From Runella sp. (GTDB lineage Bacteria; Bacteroidota; Bacteroidia; Cytophagales; Spirosomataceae), in the NCBI GenBank assembly GCA_023254175.1, contig JALQYJ010000031.1:1-59367 (forward strand): a DNA stretch of 59,367 bases, in the 5' to 3' direction. This document shows, one piece after another, positions 32,932 through 38,768 of this stretch. How positions within the stretch are numbered: position 1 is the first letter of the stretch; every line of letters starts with the position of its first letter. Under the pieces are notes generated by a model, which was not told where the DNA came from, made no database searches, and was given only the letters and a program-made list of their open reading frames with translations. The position numbers and the translations under genes are program-made.

Positions 32932-33522
32932 ATGAAACAATCCATCAATCCTCGTTTCAGTACGTTGTTATGCTTTATTCTTGTCTTGGCACTGATTCGC
33001 ATCATCAACGTAGCCCAACTTTCGCCCGTTGCTAATTTTACGCCACTAGGAGCAATGGGGCTCTTTGCTGGAGCGTATTTTTCGCAGCGTTGGAAAGCCT
33101 TCTTTTTTCCATTGCTCACACTTTTCATTAGCGATATTGTCATCAATAACGTCATCTATGGCGGCAAATACGGCTTTATCTACGGAGGCTGGTACTGGGT
33201 TTATGGCATTTTTGCCTTGATTGTTCTTCTTGGCAATGTACTTCTCAAGAAGGTAAACCTAAAAAACGTAGTCGTTGCTGGAGTAGTAGCAGTACTCACG
33301 CATTGGGTATTGTCAGATTTTACAGTATGGTTAGGTGGCGGTACCGACCTCCGAACACAACTTCCCCTCAGTCACGATTGGGCTGGGTTACAACAAGCTT
33401 TAATGCAAGGTTTCCCTTTTATGCGCAACTTTCTTGCGGGTACGCTCGCATACAGTGCGCTTTTTTTTGGGGGTTTTGAGTTACTCAAGATGCGTTTTCC
33501 ACAACTATCGGTGACCGAATGA
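32932..33522 (+). CDS. DUF6580/ECF-S-like membrane protein under B12 riboswitch control
   Basis: The 196-residue integral membrane protein has about five or six helices. It contains VANFTPLGAMGLFAGAYF near the N-terminus and the glycine/tyrosine-rich YGGKYGFIYGGWYWVYGIFA in the middle, features I associate with the DUF6580 family, a substrate-binding (S) subunit-like group. The riboswitch directly upstream strongly suggests a role in corrinoid or precursor uptake, for example as a vitamin or lower-ligand transporter. No ECF ATPase/T subunits or btu genes are adjacent. Its stop overlaps the ATP-pyrophosphatase gene start (ATGA), which couples the two. Confidence 0.8.
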   Translation: MKQSINPRFSTLLCFILVLALIRIINVAQLSPVANFTPLGAMGLFAGAYFSQRWKAFFFPLLTLFISDIVINNVIYGGKYGFIYGGWYWVYGIFALIVLLGNVLLKKVNLKNVVVAGVVAVLTHWVLSDFTVWLGGGTDLRTQLPLSHDWAGLQQALMQGFPFMRNFLAGTLAYSALFFGGFELLKMRFPQLSVTE

Positions 33523-34235
33523 CGCTCAAAGCACTCATGAACTGGTCGGGAGGCAAAGATTCTGCTTTGTCTCTCTACCACGTTTTGCAACAACCCGACG
33601 TAGAAATTACTCACTTGCTTACATCACTCAATGATGCTTTCGGACGGGTTTCTATGCACGGGGTTCGTGAAGAATTACTCGATCAACAAGCACAAGCCTT
33701 AGGCCTACCGCTTATCAAACTTCGGCTTCCCGAAACGGTTTCGATGGAAGAGTATCATCACCGCATGGCTGAAACGTTGGCACCACTCATCGTCTCGGGC
33801 ATCACTCATTCGGTGTTTGGAGATATTTTTTTGGAAGACCTTCGTCAACACCGAGAAGAACGTTTGCAGCGAGTAGGGCTCACGGGGCTATTTCCCCTGT
33901 GGAAACGACCTTCACGCGAATTGCTCAACGAGTTTTGGGAAAAAGGGTTTCAAACCGTCGTTGTTAGCATCAATGGAAATCTCCTCGACTCCTCGTTTTG
34001 TGGACGCTTGCTGAACGAGGAGTTTGTGAGAGACTTGCCACCGCACGTTGACCCATGCGGTGAGAATGGTGAGTTTCATACGTTTGTTTTTGACGCTCCC
34101 TATTTTTCAAGACCAATTCATTTTCAAATAAGTGAAACGGTGGAAAAAACATACCATTACACCACTGCTGAGGGGGAGGTAATCACGACCTCTTATTTTT
34201 TTACGGATTTACTTCCTTCAGTACCTATTAACTAG
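33519..34235 (+). CDS. Dph6-like PP-loop ATP pyrophosphatase (diphthine-ammonia ligase family)
   Basis: The 238-residue PP-loop protein has the SGGKDS ATP-binding motif at residues 10-15 (MNWSGGKDSALSLY) and the family segments FGDIFLEDLRQHREERLQRVG and DPCGENGEFHTFVFDAP, the latter typical of ATP_bind_4/Dph6 domains. Eukaryotic and archaeal Dph6 amidates diphthine on elongation factor 2; bacteria lack diphthamide, so the bacterial substrate must differ. Being translated by overlap from a cobalamin-riboswitch operon, it may amidate a corrinoid side-chain carboxylate or precursor during salvage. That is inference; the family and ATP site are seen directly. Confidence 0.87.
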   Translation: MTLKALMNWSGGKDSALSLYHVLQQPDVEITHLLTSLNDAFGRVSMHGVREELLDQQAQALGLPLIKLRLPETVSMEEYHHRMAETLAPLIVSGITHSVFGDIFLEDLRQHREERLQRVGLTGLFPLWKRPSRELLNEFWEKGFQTVVVSINGNLLDSSFCGRLLNEEFVRDLPPHVDPCGENGEFHTFVFDAPYFSRPIHFQISETVEKTYHYTTAEGEVITTSYFFTDLLPSVPIN

Positions 34236-34317
34236 CCAACGCTTTACTCAATGTTTAAGAAGTATCTTACACAAGGCTACTTCTTTTTATTTTCTGCCTT
34301 AAATGCCCAAAAAATTT

Positions 34318-34325
34318 TATTTTTG
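34318..34325 (+). promoter_or_regulatory. -7 promoter element for yqgE
   Basis: TATTTTTG matches TAnnTTTG. It lies inside the longest open frame (from 34251) and thus argues that translation starts downstream, at GTG 34365. Confidence 0.5.
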
Positions 34326-34364
34326 TCTCCTGAAAAGTCACTATTTCACCAATCGACAAACGTT

Positions 34365-34919
34365 GTGCCAATAAAAAAGCCCGCCACAGGGAAACTTTTA
34401 ATCGCTGAACCCTTCTTAGAAGACACTAATTTTAAGCGGAGTGTAGTGTTTATGTGCCAACATAACGAGCATGGAACGTTTGGGCTAGTTCTTAATCAAC
34501 CCACTAATTTAAAGTTGAACGATGTATTAAGAGAACCTGTTGTCAATAACTTGCCTTTGTATTTAGGAGGCCCCGTTGAGCAAAATACCTTGCATTTTTT
34601 GCATCAACTCTCGTTCATTGAAGACTCTATTCCTGTTGGTGGTAATTGTTTTTGGAGCGGCGATTTTGAGCAAATTGTCAGCCTTCTCAACGTTGGCAAA
34701 ATAACCGAGCAAGATATCCGTTTTTTTATTGGATACTCAGGTTGGTCAACAGGCCAGCTTGAAGATGAGATTAACGAAAAAGCATGGATTATCGCAGATT
34801 CTACCCCCTCTTTTCTGTTTGACACTCCAGCAGACCAGCTTTGGCGATCTGTTTTGAGACAAATGGGCGGCGAGTACCGAGTCAAATCACATTACCCAAT
34901 CGACCCTAGTTTGAATTAG
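34365..34919 (+). CDS. yqgE: YqgE/AlgH family protein
   Basis: From GTG 34365 the product has 184 residues, the usual YqgE length: PIKKPATGKLLIAEPFLEDTNFKRSVVFMCQHNEHGTFGLVLNQPT. Further conserved parts are LYLGGPVEQNTLHFLH and IRFFIGYSGWSTGQLEDEINEKAWI. The family (UPF0301) is of unknown biochemical function; AlgH is linked to regulation in Pseudomonas. The frame is open to an ATG at 34251, but the extra 38 residues are not family-like and contain a promoter box. A PorT-type barrel gene follows after 25 bp. Confidence 0.9.
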   Translation: MPIKKPATGKLLIAEPFLEDTNFKRSVVFMCQHNEHGTFGLVLNQPTNLKLNDVLREPVVNNLPLYLGGPVEQNTLHFLHQLSFIEDSIPVGGNCFWSGDFEQIVSLLNVGKITEQDIRFFIGYSGWSTGQLEDEINEKAWIIADSTPSFLFDTPADQLWRSVLRQMGGEYRVKSHYPIDPSLN

Positions 34920-34944
34920 GAGACTACCTTAATTAACTATCATA

Positions 34945-35532
34945 ATGAATTTGAAACACAAATTATTCCTTTTTTTTGCACTTTTATCTTTCGGTGTTAC
35001 CGCCCAAACCCTCTACATAAAACCTCATTTTGGGGCAAAAGCTGGGATTAATATTGCACATAGCAATTATTCTCCCAACTTTATCTACAGCTTAAAACGG
35101 CAGTCTCACCCTAATTTGGGCGTATTTTTTCGTTACCGTACTCCAGACAAAAAATGGGTTCTTCAACCCGAAGTGCAGCTTTCGGTACGCGGAGGAACGT
35201 TTAAGGGAGAAACACAAGTAGTTCGTAATAACTTCAACTACGGGAGTTTTGTACCCACCGTTGGTTATACCATTACCGAGGGACTCACCTTCGAATTGGC
35301 ACCTGAGTTTAGCTACCTACTTCATAATCCTAATACAATTGTTCCGCTCCGCAAAAACGAATTTAGCTTAGGCTCTGGGCTTCGTTTCGATTTCATGGAC
35401 ATGGCCGAAGATTTTAGCCTAAACCTTCGCTACGTACATGGTTTCACTAATATTTCAAGCACAACTACTGAATCACTGTATAACCGTACCTTGCAAGTAT
35501 CGGTCATTTACAATTTTTACAAGAAAAAATAA
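34945..35532 (+). CDS. PorT-like outer-membrane beta-barrel protein
   Basis: The 195-residue protein has a signal peptide (MNLKHKLFLFFALLSFGVTAQ) and an eight-strand-like barrel with alternating aromatic/polar residues: FGAKAGINIAHSNYSP, PNLGVFFRYR, WVLQPEVQLSVRGG, FVPTVGYTITEGLTFELAPEFSYLL, NLRYVHGFTNI and a terminal LQVSVIYNFYKKK. The GxKAGxN opening is typical of 'PorT family' barrel proteins in Bacteroidota. True PorT of the type IX secretion system is similar in size, so a role in secretion cannot be excluded. The trp leader promoter begins 29 bp after its stop. Confidence 0.83.
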   Translation: MNLKHKLFLFFALLSFGVTAQTLYIKPHFGAKAGINIAHSNYSPNFIYSLKRQSHPNLGVFFRYRTPDKKWVLQPEVQLSVRGGTFKGETQVVRNNFNYGSFVPTVGYTITEGLTFELAPEFSYLLHNPNTIVPLRKNEFSLGSGLRFDFMDMAEDFSLNLRYVHGFTNISSTTTESLYNRTLQVSVIYNFYKKK

Positions 35533-35560
35533 CACCGTTTGACACCTTACAAAATAAAAA

Positions 35561-35591
35561 TTTGGTTTTTTAAAACACGCTTGTACTTTTG
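35561..35591 (+). promoter_or_regulatory. Complete Bacteroidota promoter of the trp leader
   Basis: TTTG at 35561-35564, a 19-bp spacer and TACTTTTG at 35584-35591 match the consensus in both boxes and in distance. With the usual offset, transcription would start at about 35595-35597, on or beside the leader peptide ATG at 35596. Confidence 0.78.
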
Positions 35592-35595
35592 TGAC

Positions 35596-35652
35596 ATGAA
35601 TTTAACTGTAAAAAATATAAGCTGGTGGTGGCGTTCTTCTTGTCCGAGATGA
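35596..35652 (+). CDS. trpL: Tryptophan leader peptide (18 residues, three consecutive Trp)
   Basis: The frame encodes MNLTVKNISWWWRSSCPR and stops with TGA at 35650-35652. The Trp codons are at 35623-35631, just before the first pairing segment of the attenuator. Ribosome stalling here at low charged tRNA-Trp would free segment 2 to form the antiterminator. There is no ribosome-binding site, and the promoter position suggests a leaderless or nearly leaderless mRNA. It is too short for standard gene callers but its placement in front of trpE is decisive. Confidence 0.88.
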   Translation: MNLTVKNISWWWRSSCPR

Positions 35653-35724
35653 ACAGGTAGCACTATGCTCACTTTTTTACCCAAAAAAGCCCGCTGTTCA
35701 TCCAACAGCGGGCTTTTTATTTTT
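35633..35724 (+). promoter_or_regulatory. Transcription attenuator of trpE (alternative hairpins 1:2, 2:3 and 3:4)
   Basis: Segment 1 (35633-35639, GTTCTTC) can pair with segment 2 (35648-35654, GATGAAC) with one mismatch. Segment 2 (35648-35656, GATGAACAG) pairs perfectly with segment 3 (35694-35702, CTGTTCATC) as antiterminator. Segments 3 and 4 form the terminator: a 15-bp perfect stem of 35684-35698 with 35704-35718 followed by TTTATTTTT. Antiterminator and terminator overlap and exclude each other, as in the enterobacterial trp attenuator. Confidence 0.88.
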
Positions 35725-35749
35725 ACGCACATCTAATCTCAAACGATAT

Positions 35750-37195
35750 ATGACAACGACCGACACTACCTTCAAAATCACTACCCAAAGCCGAAAACTA
35801 CTCGGTGATATGCTTACGCCCGTAGGTGTTTACCTCAAACTTCGCGATAAGTTTCCGTACACCGTTATGCTCGAAAGTGCTGAGTATCATGGAATGGAAC
35901 ACGGCTTTAGTGTTATTGCCTGCGACCCAGTTGCTTCATTTGTCATCGACGAAGACATAGTCACTCAAACTTTCCCTGATGGAAGCGAAGAATCTTTTCG
36001 TTTGCCTTTCCGCAAGCAAGCTATGAAAACGCTGCGTGAGTTTATTCAACGTTTTGATGCCCCAAAAAACGAACACCCATTTATCAACGGGGGCTTATTT
36101 GGGCACATTACGTACGATTCGGTAGAGTATTTTGAAGACATTGATATTCAGGACAAAACTCCTGACAATGCCATTCCTCAAATGGTATATCGGATTTATC
36201 GGTTTGTGATTGCTTTCAACCACTTCAAAGACGAAGTGTATCTTTTTGAGCACGATTATGGCGTAACCCGCGACGACGCGAATCATAGTAAGTCGATAGG
36301 TATGGATTTGGACTCGCTCGAGATGATTGTGAAAGCTCCCAAAATGGCAACGTTCCACTTTAAAGCCCAGGAAAGCGAACAGAGCAACGTTACTGATTCC
36401 GAAATGGAGGGTATCATCCAACAGTGCATCAACCACTGCTTGCGCGGCGATGTTTTTCAGATTGTTCCATCGAGAAGATTTAGCAAAAAATTTGAGGGCG
36501 ACGAGTTCAACGTTTACCGTGCTTTGCGTTCGGTCAACCCTTCACCGTACTTGTTTTTCTTCGATTTTGGAGGGTATAAAGTGTTTGGGTCTTCTCCCGA
36601 AAAACAAATTTTTATCAAAAACGGTCACGCCGAAATTCACCCCATTGCTGGTACATTCCGCCGCACAGGTGACGACGAAAAAGACGCCGAACTCGCCCGC
36701 CAATTAGCTGCTGACCCCAAAGAAACGGCTGAGCACGTAATGCTTGTTGACCTCGCACGCAATGACTTGAGTCGTAGCTGCGACGTTGTCAAAGTAGAAA
36801 CGTACAAAGAAGCCCAGTTCTTCTCGCACGTTATTCACCTAGTTTCAAAGGTTACGGGCAAAATGAGCGCAGGTGTCAACCCCCTTCAACTCGTTGCTGA
36901 TACTTTCCCCGCAGGAACACTTTCGGGAGCCCCTAAACACAACGCCATGACCATCATCAACCGCCTCGAACGTACCAATAGAAGCATTTATGGAGGAGCA
37001 CTTGGGCATATTAGTTTCAACGGAGACTTCAACCACTGCATTACGATTCGTACGTTTTTGAGTAAAAACAATACATTATTTTACCAAGCAGGAATGGGGG
37101 TTGTGGCCAAGTCAAACATAGCATCCGAAATGCAAGAAGTAAACAATAAATTGGCTGCACTCCGCAAAGCAATTGAGCTTGCTAATGAATTGTAA
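35750..37195 (+). CDS. trpE: Anthranilate synthase component I
   Basis: The 481-residue product uses chorismate and ammonia (from TrpG) to make anthranilate, the first step of tryptophan synthesis. The N-domain has the Trp feedback motif MLESAEYHG (about 39-47), in place of the common LLES, and the chorismate-binding domain contains DVFQIVPSRRF, PSPYLFFFDFGGYKVFGSSPE, HPIAGTFRRTGDDEKD and FPAGTLSGAPKHNAM. The Trp-binding motif and the attenuator separate it from PabB. The component II gene (trpG), usually next, is missing: a truncated secreted-protein remnant lies downstream instead. Confidence 0.93.
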   Translation: MTTTDTTFKITTQSRKLLGDMLTPVGVYLKLRDKFPYTVMLESAEYHGMEHGFSVIACDPVASFVIDEDIVTQTFPDGSEESFRLPFRKQAMKTLREFIQRFDAPKNEHPFINGGLFGHITYDSVEYFEDIDIQDKTPDNAIPQMVYRIYRFVIAFNHFKDEVYLFEHDYGVTRDDANHSKSIGMDLDSLEMIVKAPKMATFHFKAQESEQSNVTDSEMEGIIQQCINHCLRGDVFQIVPSRRFSKKFEGDEFNVYRALRSVNPSPYLFFFDFGGYKVFGSSPEKQIFIKNGHAEIHPIAGTFRRTGDDEKDAELARQLAADPKETAEHVMLVDLARNDLSRSCDVVKVETYKEAQFFSHVIHLVSKVTGKMSAGVNPLQLVADTFPAGTLSGAPKHNAMTIINRLERTNRSIYGGALGHISFNGDFNHCITIRTFLSKNNTLFYQAGMGVVAKSNIASEMQEVNNKLAALRKAIELANEL

Positions 37196-37296
37196 AAAAG
37201 CTTAATGCAACTTTTTTACAAAGTTTACCTATCTATCTTTGTTTCGTTTGTAACGTATGTATTTTGTATCATCAAAATAACAACGAGAATGTGTAA

Positions 37297-37749
37297 CTGT
37301 TTACGATTTGTGAGGGGAGGGATTGGTTTATTTTATTGGCTGTATTTTGCGCCCAGCTTTCGTTTGGACAAGGAATCGTTGACCTAACATCAGAATCTGA
37401 AACGACAAGATGGTTACCCGATGGATCACTTTCACAGAACTTTGACAATCTAGGAACTCCGTCCGTATCCGTTACCGCAAACATTCAGGGAGCAACTGCT
37501 CGTTTTAATAACAATACCCCTCGAAGCGACTCCCGTGACCTATGGTTTAGTATAAATTTAGGGAGCCTTACGGAGGTAGTGACAATCTCATTTACTTTTA
37601 GCGGCTCTGCATTTGGCTTAATCGGTTTCGATATTCACGCGGCCTCTACCAATAGCGTCATCGTTCGCCCTCACAGTACGCCTGATAACGGGCTTTATTT
37701 TGTGACTTATCAAGGCCGTGTCACTCAGAATTTATGTAAAAATCGTTAA
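37297..37749 (+). pseudogene. Truncated secreted-protein gene remnant
   Basis: An open frame from an in-frame stop (37294-37296) to the TAA at 37747-37749 lacks a good start codon; the first possible one is TTG 37336. Its beginning, ILLAVFCAQLSFGQG, looks like the end of a signal peptide, and the next 120 residues (GIVDLTSESETTRWLPDGSL..., DLWFSINLGSLTEVVTISFTFSG) look like an extracellular beta-rich domain. The last eight residues are encoded by the left arm of an inverted repeat that copies the 3' end of the neighbouring minus-strand gene, so the natural C-terminus is lost. The domain is not recognised. I read it as a fragment left after a rearrangement. Confidence 0.6.
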
Positions 37750-37797
37750 CAGTCCGAAAGTTTTGAACTCTCGAGCTGTTAACGATTTTTACATAAA
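37731..37797. repeat. 22-bp perfect inverted repeat between the remnant and the DUF gene
   Basis: Arms 37731-37752 and 37776-37797 are exact reverse complements (for example CGTTAACAG/CTGTTAACG at the inner ends). The right arm includes the last codons of the minus-strand gene, and the left arm is an inverted copy. The 23-nt loop includes a small hairpin-like CCGAAAG...CTCTCG. It may also act as a terminator for both convergent units. Confidence 0.75.
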
Positions 37798-38313
37798 CTC
37801 CCGCTGAATTTCATCTTTCACAAATTTGAGCGCTAGTGCCGTAGGATTACGGTTTTCTTGTATAATTTTTTCAAAGATTTTTTTCGATAATTCAATTGGT
37901 GCCGCGTCAGGTTTCACTTCTACGGAAGCCTGATTGATGAGCGTCACTACTTCCTGTTGAGCCGAACGTATCTGCTCCCAAGCATCGTGGCTCATATATA
38001 CTTGCTGTGACAGGTTGTGATTAAACTCTTCTCGAACTTCGTGTAAAAGAATTTGTTGAAAATCAAGGGATTGAGTAGCAATTCCATTGGTACGAATTAA
38101 TAAATTGTTGGGACTGATTCTCTCCAAAAATAAGCACATTCGCTCATACGCTTGCAAACGAATTGGGAAAGCAAGTTCTACATTTTTACGCTCCAACTCT
38201 ACTTGTTTTTCGGTCAATTGTTTTTTGAGAAATGCCGTTACAGTCAGGTACATCGCATACAATACAAGCGCCGAGGGAAGAATAATTTTTAATAGGTCAG
38301 TGACGATTTCCAT
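37789..38313 (-). CDS. Membrane-anchored protein, DUF7935-like
   Basis: The 174-residue protein has one N-terminal transmembrane helix (LLKIILPSALVLYAMYLTV), a charged coiled-coil-like stretch (KKQLTEKQVELERKNVEL), and a conserved soluble part LRLQAYERMCLFLERI-like: here FPIRLQAYERMCLFLERISPNNLL, then LLHEVREEFNHNLSQQVYMSHDAWEQIRSAQQEV. The pattern recurs in Bacteroidota proteins I know as DUF7935; the number is from memory. The function is unknown. It is divergent from the HesB-like gene and its 3' end forms one arm of an inverted repeat. Confidence 0.72.
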   Translation of the reverse strand: MEIVTDLLKIILPSALVLYAMYLTVTAFLKKQLTEKQVELERKNVELAFPIRLQAYERMCLFLERISPNNLLIRTNGIATQSLDFQQILLHEVREEFNHNLSQQVYMSHDAWEQIRSAQQEVVTLINQASVEVKPDAAPIELSKKIFEKIIQENRNPTALALKFVKDEIQREFM

Positions 38314-38412
38314 TGATTTGTTGTTTAATTACCTATACAAGGTTTATTCCCGCAAAGAACGGAAAGTATCACCAAAATAGTACATCGAAGATCGACAAAC
38401 ATATAAAGTAAC

Positions 38413-38703
38413 ATGGTAGCCGCTCCTCCTATTCGTATTTCTGAAATAGCAAAACGAGAAATTATTGAGACTCTTACTGCTAATAAAATTCCCGATAGTT
38501 ATGGTTTACGTGTTGGCATGAAGGGAGGAGGCTGCGTAGGGCAATTTCTTTTGGGTTTTGACACTCCCTCTGAGCACGACCAGGTACACCTGATTGATGG
38601 CATCAAAGTGATTATCGACAAGCGCCATCTGATGTATGTCATCGGTACCGAAGTGGACTTTGAAGAAACCGACAATGGAATAGGCTTCACCATCGCAAAA
38701 TAA
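38413..38703 (+). CDS. HesB/IscA-like domain protein lacking the C-terminal Cys pair
   Basis: The 96-residue product has the A-type Fe-S carrier fold: ISEIAKREIIETL, LRVGMKGGGCVGQFLLGF, DGIKVIIDKRHLMYVIGTEVDFEE and GIGFTIAK. Functional IscA/SufA/ErpA proteins use one Cys in GGCSG and a CGC near the C-terminus; here only Cys41 remains and the chain ends where the CGCGSSF tail would follow. It may be a short HesB-like subfamily with another metal role, or a truncated carrier. No suf/isc genes are nearby. Confidence 0.8.
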   Translation: MVAAPPIRISEIAKREIIETLTANKIPDSYGLRVGMKGGGCVGQFLLGFDTPSEHDQVHLIDGIKVIIDKRHLMYVIGTEVDFEETDNGIGFTIAK

Positions 38704-38768
38704 TTAGCTGACAGCGAGACACTTATTAATACTTACTAGCAAAAAACAATATTTGGCACGATTTTAGG

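Noticed and set aside
35596-35724. Alternative reading as a T-box or TRAP-type control of trpE
   Set aside because: No T-box sequence or (G/U)AG repeats are present; the leader peptide with three Trp codons and overlapping hairpins explains the region.
37731-37797. Inverted repeat as ends of an insertion sequence
   Set aside because: Only a 23-nt loop lies between the arms and no transposase is present; an inverted duplication or terminator is simpler.
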